Below, in pieces: positions 43,978 through 53,439 of a DNA stretch of 64,000 bases (positions are counted from its first letter, which is position 1; every line of letters begins with the position of its first letter). Made by a program: the position numbers and the translations under genes. This stretch comes from an uncultured Erythrobacter sp. GTDB taxonomy: Bacteria > Pseudomonadota > Alphaproteobacteria > Sphingomonadales > Sphingomonadaceae. Under the pieces are notes generated by a model, which was given only the letters and a program-made list of their open reading frames with translations, was not told the DNA's origin and searched no databases. The stretch covers positions 2,824,818 to 2,888,817 of the forward strand of contig CANNBH010000001.1 of assembly GCA_947502815.1 (NCBI GenBank). The letters are read 5' to 3'.

Positions 43978-44771
43978 CCGCCGCCTCCCATCGGTTCGAG
44001 CAGCGCGGCGGATTGATCGAGTGTGTTCGACAGCAACAGGATGAATTGTTCCACCACGATCGGCATAACCACGATCAACGCTGCGATGCCCGCCAAGACA
44101 CCGGCAGGCAGACCCAACGCAAACAGGTTAAGCGCCGGTGCAGAACGCGAAATGGTGCCTGTGACAACCTGAACCATCAGCAAGACCAAGACGACAGGGA
44201 AAGCAATGGCCGCCGCGGTGGCAAATCCATATCCAGCAAAGGTCACGATTTCGCGGACGTGAAGATCGCCAACCGCAAATGATCCGGCAGGTAAAATTCG
44301 GTAGCTTTCGATCACCAGGCCAAACCACAAAAGATGCCCGCCAATCGCATAGAACAGCAAGGTCATGATCAAACCCAAGAATGTTCCCAGAGCGCCCGAC
44401 TGAGCCCCGCTGGCGGGGTCAATCGAGGTGGCAATCGCAAGGCCCATTGTGCCTGCGATTTGTTCCGCCGCTATCAAGGGAACCGCAAAAGCGACCTGTA
44501 GGACAAAACCCAACGCCGCGCCGATCACCACTTCTTGAAGGACCGCCAGAATAGCCGCGAAACTCATCATATCTGGCAAGGGAGGCAAAGGCACCCAATT
44601 GGCCACAAACACCGCAAAGATCAGCGCCAGCAGTGCCCGCAATTGCGGCGGTACCGACATGCCGCCAATCATGGGCGCCGCCAGCAATGCCGCGCCGCAG
44701 CGGACCGAGAGGAAGAGGATTTGCCACAATTGCTCCTCCAGCCCGCCAAACCCAAGATCGACGATGTTCAT
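43974..44771 (-). CDS. fliR: Flagellar export gate protein FliR
   Basis: About 265 residues from MNIVDLGFGGLEEQLW; a longer reading would overlap fliQ and has no similarity. Six hydrophobic segments are present, with PMIGGMSVPPQLRALLALIF and ILVLLMVQVVTGTISRSAPA typical of FliR. It forms the FliPQR export gate with FliP and FliQ. Lies ten bases after fliQ and overlaps flhB. Confidence 0.94.
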   Translation of the reverse strand: MNIVDLGFGGLEEQLWQILFLSVRCGAALLAAPMIGGMSVPPQLRALLALIFAVFVANWVPLPPLPDMMSFAAILAVLQEVVIGAALGFVLQVAFAVPLIAAEQIAGTMGLAIATSIDPASGAQSGALGTFLGLIMTLLFYAIGGHLLWFGLVIESYRILPAGSFAVGDLHVREIVTFAGYGFATAAAIAFPVVLVLLMVQVVTGTISRSAPALNLFALGLPAGVLAGIAALIVVMPIVVEQFILLLSNTLDQSAALLEPMGGGG

Positions 44772-44781
44772 AGATCGCCGA

Positions 44782-45054
44782 TCAGACCGAAATCTGGCCG
44801 ATTTGCGCAAACACCTCGCGCAGAAAATCACCCAAGAGCGCCATCATCGTCCCGCCCAAAAACACAAACACAAGCGCGGTGACCGCCAGTTTTGGCACAA
44901 AGGTGAGGGTTTGCTCGTTCACCGATGTCGCCGCCTGAATGATCCCGACAAGCAAGCCAACTGTCAGTGCAGCGAACAAAACTGGCCCGACGATCAGGGC
45001 CGTGACCCACAAGGTTTGATCCGCCAGTGCGAGGAGTTGAGCATCTTGTTCCAT
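44782..45054 (-). CDS. fliQ: Flagellar export gate protein FliQ
   Basis: A 90-residue protein with two membrane helices: WVTALIVGPVLFAALTVGLL and a second around KLAVTALVFVFLGGTMMALL. The loop IQAATSVNEQTLTFVPKL is nearly invariant in FliQ. Part of the FliP5-FliQ4-FliR1 gate. Sits between fliP and fliR. Confidence 0.96.
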   Translation of the reverse strand: MEQDAQLLALADQTLWVTALIVGPVLFAALTVGLLVGIIQAATSVNEQTLTFVPKLAVTALVFVFLGGTMMALLGDFLREVFAQIGQISV

Positions 45055-45069
45055 GTCCTTCGCCCGACG

Positions 45070-45873
45070 TTACGCAAAGCTCATGGCGAGACTGCCCATA
45101 AGCAGCGCCCAACCATCCACGAGGACGAAAAGAAGCAGTTTGAACGGCAGTGAAATGATCGTCGGAGACAGCATCATCATACCCAGGCTCATCAAAACGC
45201 TGGCAACAACAAGGTCGATCACAAGGAACGGCAGGAACAGCATAAAGCCGATCTGAAACGCCGTTTCCAATTCGCTGGTAACAAATGATGGCAACAAGAT
45301 TGAAAATGGGATCTGGGATGGATCGTCAAATTTGCCGACCCCGGCAATATCGGCAAACATGATGAGGTTCGCCTCGCGCGTCTGCGCCAACATAAAGCCA
45401 TGGAATGCATCGCCAGCGCTGGCGATTGCAGCGTCAGCGGTAAGAATCCCGGCAGAGTATGGCTCTATCGCGACAGCGTTCACCGCCTCCAATGTGGGGG
45501 CCATCACAAACAGCGACAGAAACAGCGACAATCCCACCAAAACCTGTGTCGGCGGCGAACCTTGCAATCCCAACGCTTGGCGCAGGATCGACAGGACGAT
45601 GAGAATTCGCAGGAAACTGCTCATCATCAAAACGATCGCAGGCAGGATCGAAAGCAGGCTCATCACCAGCAAAAGCTGGATTGAGAAACTCAGCGGGGCA
45701 TCTTCGCCTGCCCCTTGATCGCCAAGCGCGCGTTCCAGCGCGCCTCCGATGCCTTCGCCCACAGCCGACCCGCCGCTCGCAGCTTGAGGAGCCGCGAGTG
45801 CAGGATCAGCGCCCGCAAACATGGTTAATGCAAGCGCGCCAATGACCGCTATGATAAAGGGAACGCGCGCCAT
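45070..45873 (-). CDS. fliP: Flagellar export gate protein FliP
   Basis: A 267-residue protein with a cleavable signal peptide (AVIGALALTMFAGADPALAA) and the conserved blocks LLLVMSLLSILPAIVLMMSS, FLRILIVLSILRQALGLQ and MLFLPFLVIDLVVASVLMSL. A Gly- and Ala-rich linker of about 35 residues after the signal is a variable region. Core of the export gate. Its ATG overlaps the fliO stop (TAATG). Confidence 0.96.
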   Translation of the reverse strand: MARVPFIIAVIGALALTMFAGADPALAAPQAASGGSAVGEGIGGALERALGDQGAGEDAPLSFSIQLLLVMSLLSILPAIVLMMSSFLRILIVLSILRQALGLQGSPPTQVLVGLSLFLSLFVMAPTLEAVNAVAIEPYSAGILTADAAIASAGDAFHGFMLAQTREANLIMFADIAGVGKFDDPSQIPFSILLPSFVTSELETAFQIGFMLFLPFLVIDLVVASVLMSLGMMMLSPTIISLPFKLLLFVLVDGWALLMGSLAMSFA

Positions 45874-46172
45874 TATCCGATGTCTTTATCAGCGCTTTGC
45901 GACGGCGCAGGCCCGCGGCTTTCCGCTTCGCAAAGTCGGATCACGCCATTGCGCGAGCAACCCAGCAAGATTTCTCGATCATGGAAACGCACAACCGCCA
46001 ATTTCAGCCCTGGGGCCAACAGGCTGGTTTCGATGAGTTGAAGCGATTGCCCGCCGCTATGCGCGCCAACAATCCGTGTTTGAAGATAACGCGTCAGCCG
46101 CAAGCTGCCCCATATCAGCAGAGCAAGCAGCGGCAACAACAGCGCCAGGCGGAGGAAATATTCTGCCATCAT
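45873..46172 (-). CDS. fliO: Flagellar biosynthesis protein FliO
   Basis: A 99-residue protein with one N-terminal membrane segment (LALLLPLLALLIWGSLRL) followed by a small basic domain (LIETSLLAPGLKLAVVRFHD, REILLGCSRNGVIRLC) typical of the FliO/MopB group. FliO stabilises FliP during gate assembly. The family is weakly conserved, so position between fliN and fliP carries much of the call. MM at the start leaves two possible starts. Confidence 0.88.
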   Translation of the reverse strand: MMAEYFLRLALLLPLLALLIWGSLRLTRYLQTRIVGAHSGGQSLQLIETSLLAPGLKLAVVRFHDREILLGCSRNGVIRLCEAESRGPAPSQSADKDIG

Positions 46173-46501
46173 GACGGCGCATCCTCTGGACTGTCTTCGG
46201 GCAAAGATGTCGGTGCACCCGAAGGCGAACCAGCATTGGCCGAACCGTCCTCTTCATCGCCCACCAGCGTGACGATCCGCAATGCGAAACGTCCATCTTG
46301 CGCGACGACTTCCCCGCGCGCGACGACGCGTCCGTTGGCGGTTACGTCCAACAACTCGTCGGTCAACCGGTTGAGTGAGACCACGCTGCCTTCGCCAAGG
46401 CCCAGGACCTCTTTAAGCGGCATATCCGTTCGTCCCAACTCCACAGAGAGACGGACGGTAACGTCACCAAACCGGTGAAGAGCGGGATTAAAGGCGTTCA
46501 T
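46169..46501 (-). CDS. fliN: Flagellar motor switch protein FliN
   Basis: A 110-residue protein. The SpoA domain is complete: VTVRLSVELGRTDMPLKEVL, GEGSVVSLNRLTDELLDVTA and GEVVAQDGRFALRIVTLVG. A 25-residue acidic, Ser/Pro-rich tail follows. FliN forms the base of the C-ring and docks FliH. It overlaps fliM by four bases. Confidence 0.95.
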   Translation of the reverse strand: MNAFNPALHRFGDVTVRLSVELGRTDMPLKEVLGLGEGSVVSLNRLTDELLDVTANGRVVARGEVVAQDGRFALRIVTLVGDEEDGSANAGSPSGAPTSLPEDSPEDAPS

Positions 46502-47472
46502 TGGGTCGCCCCTTCCATCAAAGTTTCACGGATCGGTGCAAACGACGCTGAGCGGTGCAAACCCGGCACCCTTGTGACGCGCATCGCCATCCGGTTTTCA
46601 ACCGTGCCCAATTTGCCATGAGCAATGGTTTGCTCACCCACGCGCAACGGCAATTCATGTTCGATAGCCAAAGGAATCTCATCCCCCGGCCTTAGGGCTT
46701 CGAGCCGGCTAAGTGACATTGCGAATTCCCCCAAGATCGCCTCCAAAGGCAACGGCATTGATGCAAACGCACCGGTGCGACCATCGCTTGGCGATGCAGC
46801 AGCTGCTTTCGATGAAGAACCAACATTGGCGCCGGGGAAAAGACCATCGAGTCTATCGCTTGCAATCGCTAGGAGCGCGTTCCACTCGGCGGCTTCTCCC
46901 ATCAACATAGTGACTGAAAAAAGCGCAACTTGGGCTTCTTCTCCAAATGGCTTTAGCCGGGTCACGCTTTCACTACGAACCAAGACATCGCCGGCCACGC
47001 GCTCGGCTGCACCGCCGCTTCTGGCGATGGTTTGAGCCATGAGGGAGGCAACTTTTTCAACCAGCAATGCAGCGGACCGGGGCAATTGCGCGGGCGCGTC
47101 TTCGGGCAATTTTCCATCGCCCCCAAAAGAGCAATCCGTCAACGCAAGGGCGGTCGAATAATCGAGTGAAAAAAGCATCGTCTGATCATCTGCACCGCAG
47201 CGCAGCAAGCTGTTTGCGGCGACTTGGCCGATTTGTTCGAACACGGCTTTGCCAGTGACCAATTCGGGATCCGCCAAGGTCACTTTAAGCTTGCCGCCGG
47301 AAAAAAGCTGACCGAGTTCTTGGGCCATTTCCTGTCCCAGATCCCGGCGCCAGGCCGCAAGGTTTTCCGCCCGCTCCTCTGGTCGAGGACCGCGCCAAGT
47401 CAGTTCAGCACAATGTTGCGCCACGGGCCGAGCATCGGCAAAATCAGACGCAAAGGAAGGGGACATATTCAT
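46498..47472 (-). CDS. fliM: Flagellar motor switch protein FliM (divergent)
   Basis: A 324-residue protein. The middle domain is divergent; ALALTDCSFGGDGKLPEDAP and LFSVTMLMGEAAEWNALLAI match FliM in outline. The C-terminal SpoA domain has MSLSRLEALRPGDEIPLAIE and KLGTVENRMAMRVTRVPG. The N-terminal EIDALL-type motif that binds phosphorylated CheY is not visible; the protein begins with SPSFASDFADARPVAQHC instead. FliM forms the C-ring between FliG and FliN. Position between fliL and fliN is decisive. Confidence 0.88.
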   Translation of the reverse strand: MNMSPSFASDFADARPVAQHCAELTWRGPRPEERAENLAAWRRDLGQEMAQELGQLFSGGKLKVTLADPELVTGKAVFEQIGQVAANSLLRCGADDQTMLFSLDYSTALALTDCSFGGDGKLPEDAPAQLPRSAALLVEKVASLMAQTIARSGGAAERVAGDVLVRSESVTRLKPFGEEAQVALFSVTMLMGEAAEWNALLAIASDRLDGLFPGANVGSSSKAAAASPSDGRTGAFASMPLPLEAILGEFAMSLSRLEALRPGDEIPLAIEHELPLRVGEQTIAHGKLGTVENRMAMRVTRVPGLHRSASFAPIRETLMEGATQ

Positions 47473-48044
47473 TGGACGAGCAACCCCTTAAAATGCACCG
47501 CTTCGATGCCGCCAAACCCCTCGTTCTCTTCAAGCACGGCGTTGATCGCACCGGTTAACCGGTCCGCCAGCGCGTCTTTTCCTTCCACGTCGTAGATGTC
47601 GCCTTCAGGTGTGGCGGCAAGCTGAACCAAGATGGCAGAACGGATCGCCAATTCATGGTTTTTCACCCAACCCAGAACGCGGCCATCGCGGCGCGTGGAC
47701 ACGGCCAGATCGACTTGAATAAGGGCAGGAGAATCGGCGAGGTTTGACGTGAATGTATCTTCAAAACTGTAATATGCGGTGCGATACTCGCTGCCTCCGT
47801 CGCCATAGACGACTGGCCCGTCATCCTTGCTATCGGATGCAATGGCGTAAGGATCACTGTCGCCTTTGCGCACCAATTCGGGCAGGTCAGGCCCGCTCTC
47901 CCCTTGATCACCGATAAAGCCCGCTGCGAATGCGCCATATGCGCCCCCCGCACCAATCGCGAGCAGCAGCACACCGCCAAGCAGCATCTTTACCATGCCC
48001 CCTTTGGGCTTGTCAGAGGAGGCTGTTTCTTCAGCCTTTGCCAT
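47469..48044 (-). CDS. fliL: Flagellar basal body-associated protein FliL
   Basis: A 191-residue protein with a cytoplasmic basic start, one membrane segment near residues 18-40 (VKMLLGGVLLLAIGAGGAYG) and a periplasmic SPFH-like domain (FTSNLADSPALIQVDLAVST, KNHELAIRSAILVQLAATP). FliL surrounds the stator and supports torque. It overlaps fliM by four bases and follows fliK. Confidence 0.93.
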   Translation of the reverse strand: MAKAEETASSDKPKGGMVKMLLGGVLLLAIGAGGAYGAFAAGFIGDQGESGPDLPELVRKGDSDPYAIASDSKDDGPVVYGDGGSEYRTAYYSFEDTFTSNLADSPALIQVDLAVSTRRDGRVLGWVKNHELAIRSAILVQLAATPEGDIYDVEGKDALADRLTGAINAVLEENEGFGGIEAVHFKGLLVQ

Positions 48045-48076
48045 GCTTGTCAGCTCCTATTCGCAGACTTTCACCC

Positions 48077-49870
48077 TCAGGCGAAAAGACCGGTGTCCCG
48101 CCCATTCGCATCCGTTGGATCTTGCGATCCGATTAGACCTTTGGTGGCGCGTTGTTCTTCGTTGGAACCGCTTTGCTCTCGGTATGGTTGCGACGAGCCT
48201 TGTCCTGACCCTGTGGAAGACCCGTAGCGCCCTTCAGAAAAGCCGCCTGAACCAGACGAATTTCCCGTTGCTGCGCCGTTTTGCGCGCCTGATTGATCCG
48301 AATTTCGCCCGGAATTGGACTGGGTTGATCCGCTTTCACTTGAACCGCTAACCGCGCGTTCGGCCAAGGCTGCCTGAACGGCGGGGACAAAGCCGGGATC
48401 GCGGCTGGCCAAGGTGGCGCGCAAATCCGTGCCTGCGGTCTCGATCCGCATGTTGATCGCGCCAAATTCATGATGGCGCATGGTCAGTTCGGGTCGCGCG
48501 GCGCGCCCCGCTTCGCGCAGGTCGGCCATTTGCTCGATTGTCGATGCAACAGTTTGGCCCGGCCGGATATCACTGCGAACATCGGTCATGTTTTGCAGCA
48601 CGGGTGATGAAGTCGGTGTGGCTGGTGTGCTCGCTACTTGTGGAGCTTGGGAAGACGCAGACTGTGCCGCCGCCGATGGCGATGTTGCCGATGATGTCCC
48701 TGCTTGCGGTGGTTGCAGCACATCACTTGCACCGCTTACCGGCCGTGCAGGCCCGCTCTGCTCACGAGTGCCGCGCGCCGCTGGCAAGATGCGAGGCTCG
48801 GCAGGCACGCCCAAGGCCTCCGCGGACGGACGCGATTGCGGCTCTGCACCGCGTTTGTCTTTGAACTCTGGCCGGCTGACCAAAACTGCATCCACACCAT
48901 CGCGAACAATTGCGCCCGGTTTGACCGCGCCCAACATCGCCGCTGACGGCTCAATCTTGAGCGGAAGGGTGCCCTCGGTTGGTTCGGGCTGCACAGCGAC
49001 AAGCGGAGATGGCGCCCCTTGTGTCGCCGCAATCTGGGCAGCCGGCGATGATGAGGACTGAGTTGGCGCGGGCATCGTCGACGCGCTTGGCGAAGGCTGC
49101 TCCGCGCGGGCAGATGGCTTATTGGCCTCAGGTTGCCCCTCGCCCTTTGCCGGGGTTGCTTGCACGTCCAACTCTGAAACAGCTTTGGGCGAGACACGGG
49201 AAACCTCTCGGCCTGTGAGGATTTGGGATTTGTCGTGCGGGCTGGTCTCAGCACTGTGCTTGGGCAGATGCGTTGTGTCGCGCTCCACCACAGGATCGCG
49301 GGGGTTGGCGATGGACGTGTTGAGCGGTTGGTGAGCGGGCTGGGGAGTTCCGGGCGAACGCTCAAGATCAGCGCTTGCATCGCTGACTTCTGGGAGTGGA
49401 GCGCGCCGACTTGCCGGATTGACGTTTGGTTGAACCGCCAATTCAGCCTTTTGATCAGACGCTGCCAAGGGGGCTCTAAAGGTTGTTTCGGCCTGATCCT
49501 GCCCAATTGAGGAAAGGCGCGATGAGGTGTGCATTGCCCTCTCACGCGGCAAAAGATTGCCATCGTCAGGCAAGAGATTGCCCACTTGCCGGTCTGTGAA
49601 TGAGCCGGCGGGTCGAAGCTCAGCGCTAAGCCCGCGGTCCGATCTCGGAAACTCGGCCAAAGTGGTTGGCTCACGATCGCGTTGCTGGCCAAAGCCCTGC
49701 ATTTGCTGGGTTTGCTCTCGCTGGTTCAGCGGCACTGCCAAAACGGGAATATTGGGCTGCGAGGACTGAAGCAAAGCAGGGAACGGGGATGTTCCGATCA
49801 GCTCAGGTGGCGCAATCGCTGATGTCGGAGACGTTGGCGAAATGGTCAATTCAGGCAGAGATGGAATCAC
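48077..49870 (-). CDS. fliK: Flagellar hook-length control protein FliK
   Basis: A 597-residue protein starting with GTG (GAGGA upstream). Residues 1-440 are low-complexity, rich in Pro, Ser, Ala and Gln, and probably disordered, as in other FliK rulers. The C-terminal hook-control domain lies around residues 440-515: TMRHHEFGAINMRIETAGTD and LASRDPGFVPAVQAALAERA. The tail is a Ser/Gly/Asn-rich run. It is exported and measures hook length, then contacts FlhB. Position between fliJ and fliL supports the call. Confidence 0.9.
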   Translation of the reverse strand: MIPSLPELTISPTSPTSAIAPPELIGTSPFPALLQSSQPNIPVLAVPLNQREQTQQMQGFGQQRDREPTTLAEFPRSDRGLSAELRPAGSFTDRQVGNLLPDDGNLLPRERAMHTSSRLSSIGQDQAETTFRAPLAASDQKAELAVQPNVNPASRRAPLPEVSDASADLERSPGTPQPAHQPLNTSIANPRDPVVERDTTHLPKHSAETSPHDKSQILTGREVSRVSPKAVSELDVQATPAKGEGQPEANKPSARAEQPSPSASTMPAPTQSSSSPAAQIAATQGAPSPLVAVQPEPTEGTLPLKIEPSAAMLGAVKPGAIVRDGVDAVLVSRPEFKDKRGAEPQSRPSAEALGVPAEPRILPAARGTREQSGPARPVSGASDVLQPPQAGTSSATSPSAAAQSASSQAPQVASTPATPTSSPVLQNMTDVRSDIRPGQTVASTIEQMADLREAGRAARPELTMRHHEFGAINMRIETAGTDLRATLASRDPGFVPAVQAALAERAVSGSSESGSTQSNSGRNSDQSGAQNGAATGNSSGSGGFSEGRYGSSTGSGQGSSQPYREQSGSNEEQRATKGLIGSQDPTDANGRDTGLFA

Positions 49871-49907
49871 GCAGTCGATCCTCGCAATCTAAAGGGTTAG
49901 GGGCCGG

Positions 49908-50366
49908 TCAGTCGTCTCCGGCGGTCTCGGACTTGCTATGCAACTTGCGTGCCATTTGCCCGGTTTGAGCATCTACTCGCGCCGATTTGATGGCTTCTAA
50001 GTCGCGCTGCGCCGAATCCAGCTGTTCTCCAAAACGGCTTGCGCGGTTTTCGGCTTTGGCCAATGTCTGAACCTGCCAACGCGCCTGATCGCTTGCATCG
50101 TTGAGAGCTTTTCCTGCCTGATCGGCCACCTCTTGAAGCCGCGCCACGAACCCGGCGTTGCTGCGCAAGGCTTGGCCATCTTGGGCTGCAGATCGCTTTG
50201 CATATTGCTTGAGGAGATCGCGGCTCCGCTGGGAAAGAGCCGCGCTGCGCGATTCTTCGGCCACCGCATCGGCCAGCGACGCCATCGCCTCTCGCCGCGC
50301 TATCTTTGCCAAGGTCAACTGGCGCGATGCAAGTTTCATGCGGCGCTTGGTTCGTTGCTCATTCAT
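49908..50366 (-). CDS. fliJ: Flagellar export protein FliJ
   Basis: A 152-residue, almost fully helical protein with heptad-like patterning (LASRQLTLAKIARREAMASL, KAENRASRFGEQLDSAQRDL). FliJ is the coiled-coil stalk of the export ATPase. Sequence conservation is low and the call depends on its place directly after fliI, overlapping it by eight bases. Confidence 0.85.
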   Translation of the reverse strand: MNEQRTKRRMKLASRQLTLAKIARREAMASLADAVAEESRSAALSQRSRDLLKQYAKRSAAQDGQALRSNAGFVARLQEVADQAGKALNDASDQARWQVQTLAKAENRASRFGEQLDSAQRDLEAIKSARVDAQTGQMARKLHSKSETAGDD

Positions 50367-51726
50367 GCGGCGGCGCGTCCCCTGTCATAGCGGCCCCTGA
50401 CATAGCGGCGCAAAGGGCGTTCAATCCCGCCATACTGTCGGGCAAATTCACCGCCTCGCCGCGAATTTGCGTAAGGAAATTGTCGATCAACGCGCCGTGC
50501 GCAATCGCCCGGTCAAGCACGGGATCAGAGCCTGCCCGATACGCGCCCATCAACACCAGATCGCGGTTCTCCTCGCGCGCAGAGATCAACGCGCGAACCT
50601 CGCGCGCGGCCTGAGCGATGGCGGGATCGACAAGATCATCCATCACCCGGCTCAGAGAGGATGGCACATCAATAGCGGGATAATGTCCGCGCTGCGCCAG
50701 GTCGCGCGACAGAACGATATGGCCATCCAAGATCGCCCGCGCTGTATCGACCACCGGATCAGACGTGTCATCGCCGTCAGCCAGAACGGTGTAGAGCCCG
50801 GTGATGGCTCCGCCTGACTGCGCAGAATTGCCCGCGCGCTCCACCAATTTGGTGACCGCTGCCAAAGCGGATGGCGGATAGCCGCGCGCCGCTCCGGGCT
50901 CTCCCAAAACGAGCGCCAATTCCCGCGCCGCGTGCGCCACGCGGGTTAGGCTGTCGAGGACCAGCATCACCCGCTTTCCCTGACCGCGGAAATGTTCGGC
51001 GATGGCTGTCGCATATTGCGCCGCCCTTAACCTAAGGTTCGGCGCGTGATCGGCGGGGACAGCGACAACAACCATCCGGCCGCGCCCTAATCCTGTCATA
51101 TGCCGTGCGACAAAGTCGGACACTTCCCGCGCGCGTTCCCCAATTAGCGCGACCACAGTGATATCGGCAACGGCATGGCCGGCCACTGTGTCGATCAGCA
51201 CAGATTTACCAACCCCCGATCCGGCAATCACGCCCATCCTTTGCCCTACTCCCATCGTCGCCAACGCGTTGATCGCGCGCACTCCGCAATCAAAGCTTTC
51301 ACGCACGGGCGCGCGTTCCAACGCGCCTTCGCGTTTGCCCGACAGCGGGTGTTTTTGCGTCAGATCAAGCGGCGGTCCGCCATCAATCGGATTGCCAAGC
51401 CCATCGACTGCGCGTCCCAACAGAGCGTTCCCAACTTTGACTGTGCCTGGGGTGCCAATCGCGCACACTTTGGCGCGAGGCCGCAAAAGTTGTGTATCGC
51501 CCAGCAGCATCATCAGCGAATGGCCGCCGCGAAATCCTATCACTTCGGCAAGCGCCTCATCCCCCATTTCATTGTCGATCGCGCCCAGCGACCCCACAGG
51601 CAGCGCCAACCCAGCGACTTCGATCAGGCCTCCATCGCATGCAACCACGCGCCCGGTGAGCACCGGTCCGGATGCAACCGGCGCACTGCGGAACCGGGTC
51701 AGTTCAATCTGCATTTCTGCAAGCAT
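50359..51726 (-). CDS. fliI: Flagellar export ATPase FliI
   Basis: About 455 residues from MLAEMQIELTRFRS; AGGGCGG lies upstream and the fliH stop precedes it by eight bases. Walker A is GVIAGSGVGKSVLID near residue 160, Walker B VMLVLDSLTRVAHA near 245, and ERAREVSDFV and GYPPSALAAVTKLVERAGN are family hallmarks. F1-type hexameric ATPase that unfolds and feeds export substrates. Works with FliH and FliJ, whose genes flank it. Confidence 0.96.
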   Translation of the reverse strand: MLAEMQIELTRFRSAPVASGPVLTGRVVACDGGLIEVAGLALPVGSLGAIDNEMGDEALAEVIGFRGGHSLMMLLGDTQLLRPRAKVCAIGTPGTVKVGNALLGRAVDGLGNPIDGGPPLDLTQKHPLSGKREGALERAPVRESFDCGVRAINALATMGVGQRMGVIAGSGVGKSVLIDTVAGHAVADITVVALIGERAREVSDFVARHMTGLGRGRMVVVAVPADHAPNLRLRAAQYATAIAEHFRGQGKRVMLVLDSLTRVAHAARELALVLGEPGAARGYPPSALAAVTKLVERAGNSAQSGGAITGLYTVLADGDDTSDPVVDTARAILDGHIVLSRDLAQRGHYPAIDVPSSLSRVMDDLVDPAIAQAAREVRALISAREENRDLVLMGAYRAGSDPVLDRAIAHGALIDNFLTQIRGEAVNLPDSMAGLNALCAAMSGAAMTGDAPPHE

Positions 51727-51734
51727 GGGCCGCC

Positions 51735-52400
51735 CTAGCCACGAACCGCAGCGGCAATCGCGCGGCGCCATTCGGATGGACCGTCGCTAATCGCGCCATC
51801 GGGTCCTTCAAACCGCAATCCGCCGCGCGCAAGAGCATCATCTGGCACCACCCGCCATTGGTCGAGAGTTTCGGGATCCATGAGGTCCAGGTCATCTGGA
51901 TTAAGATGCAGCGCGCAATCCTGCGCCATAGTGCCAAGCCGCCTAGCAGCCTCTTCGCATCGTTGACGCAATACATCTGAGTCAGGAACATGCTCCGAAA
52001 ATGCCTTGTCACATAGGGCTATCACCGTTTCTGCCAGATCATTGGCAAAGCAATCCATCGCCGCTTGGTCGAATTCTTGAAAGGTCAGACGAAGCGCCCG
52101 TTGACGCGCTTGAGCATTCGATTGCTCACGTTCCAATTCCGCCCGCGCGGCAGCGTGACCCGCGGCCTGCCCGCGCGCAAAGGCATCTTGCAATGGGTCA
52201 ATCGGTTCATCGCCGTCTGACAGAGACTCCGCACGATCCGGAACTAGCGGTGCCCTTGCCGAAGCACCTCGCATTACTGGCAACCCTTCGATAAAATCGC
52301 GCGGCTCCATCAGTGCATCGATCCAGCTGCTGCCGGTCTCGTCATTGGATTGTGATGAGGCCTGCGATAGCGCGATCCAATCAGACGAACTCGCCATCAT
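51735..52400 (-). CDS. fliH: Flagellar export ATPase regulator FliH
   Basis: A 221-residue protein. A disordered N-terminus of about 70 residues is followed by a helical GxxxG-type zone (AFARGQAAGHAAARAELERE) and a C-terminal domain with CALHLNPDDLDLMDPETLDQ and LARGGLRFEGPDGAISDGPS. It binds FliI and FliN. The gene start overlaps the fliG stop by 20 bases. M1 and M2 are both possible starts. Confidence 0.9.
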   Translation of the reverse strand: MMASSSDWIALSQASSQSNDETGSSWIDALMEPRDFIEGLPVMRGASARAPLVPDRAESLSDGDEPIDPLQDAFARGQAAGHAAARAELEREQSNAQARQRALRLTFQEFDQAAMDCFANDLAETVIALCDKAFSEHVPDSDVLRQRCEEAARRLGTMAQDCALHLNPDDLDLMDPETLDQWRVVPDDALARGGLRFEGPDGAISDGPSEWRRAIAAAVRG

Positions 52401-53439
52401 CGCCTCCCATCACAATCTCGCCTTGTTCGGCCAATGAACGGGCGACATCAACGACCTTGCGTTTCGCAGTATCGACCTCACCGCGCGACAATCTGCCACG
52501 CATTTCGATCTCATCGCGAATGCCATCGGCGGCGCGGCTAGACATCGCTTTGAAGAATGGCGTGCGCTCGTCCTCTTTGATCCCTTTGAGGGCGTCGACC
52601 AGGGCCTCGCTGTCAACATCGCGCAGCAAACGCTCCATCGCCTGCGGTTCGAGGTCGAACAGCATTTCGAACGTGAAGAGCTCTTCTTCGATTTGCTCTG
52701 CCAGAGGCCCGTCGCGCTGAGCAATTTCGGGCAAGACTATCCCGCGCAATTCGCCTGCAGCCAGATTGATCAGGTTCGCCGCTTCACGCGGGCCGCCCAG
52801 CGCCAGTGCATTTGCACCGAAGCTCGCGCCTATGCGCTGGGAAAGGAGTTTGTCTATCATATCAATTGCTTGAGTGGAAATCGGCCCGATCCGCGCGACC
52901 CGTTCAACAACAATCGATTGGATGTGAGAGGGAAGCTCCGAAAGCACTTCGGCTGCCGGTTCCGGTTCCAGCATAAGCAGCAAGGCTGCGATCACTTGTG
53001 GATGTTCGTCCTCAACCAATTGCAGCAAGACCGATGGCGCAAGCCAGCGCGCCATTTCGATGCTTCGCGGACCAGCATCCGGCTCAATCCGTAGCATCAT
53101 GCTTTCAGCCTTGGTCGGGCCAATAGAGCGTTCAAGCAATTCGCGAACTTGCGCCCCGCGGTCCTGTTTGGCCATGATTTCGCGCGCGCTTTCGCCCACG
53201 AAATCCTCAAGCGCCTCGATCATTTCGGCGCGTTCGATCTCACCCAATTGGCACATCGCTGCGCCAATCTGCTCCAATTCATCGGGGCCAAGCCGCGACA
53301 AAAGCCTTGCCGCTTCGTCATCTGACAAAAGCATGAGGAAAACCGCCGCCCTGTCGACCCGGTTGAGCAAGTGAGCGGGTGCCTGAGATGCGCCTGCTGT
53401 AGCCGATTCATCGGTTTCAATAGTGTCCGAATTGATCAT
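52381..53439 (-). CDS. fliG: Flagellar motor switch protein FliG
   Basis: A 352-residue protein. N-terminal domain: AAVFLMLLSDDEAARLLSRL. Middle domain: EHPQVIAALLLMLEPEPA, the EHPQ motif for FliM contact. C-terminal torque domain: FTFEMLFDLEPQAMERLLRD and SEALVDALKGIKEDE with the charged residues expected to face MotA. Overlaps fliF by four bases. Confidence 0.96.
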   Translation of the reverse strand: MINSDTIETDESATAGASQAPAHLLNRVDRAAVFLMLLSDDEAARLLSRLGPDELEQIGAAMCQLGEIERAEMIEALEDFVGESAREIMAKQDRGAQVRELLERSIGPTKAESMMLRIEPDAGPRSIEMARWLAPSVLLQLVEDEHPQVIAALLLMLEPEPAAEVLSELPSHIQSIVVERVARIGPISTQAIDMIDKLLSQRIGASFGANALALGGPREAANLINLAAGELRGIVLPEIAQRDGPLAEQIEEELFTFEMLFDLEPQAMERLLRDVDSEALVDALKGIKEDERTPFFKAMSSRAADGIRDEIEMRGRLSRGEVDTAKRKVVDVARSLAEQGEIVMGGDDGEFV

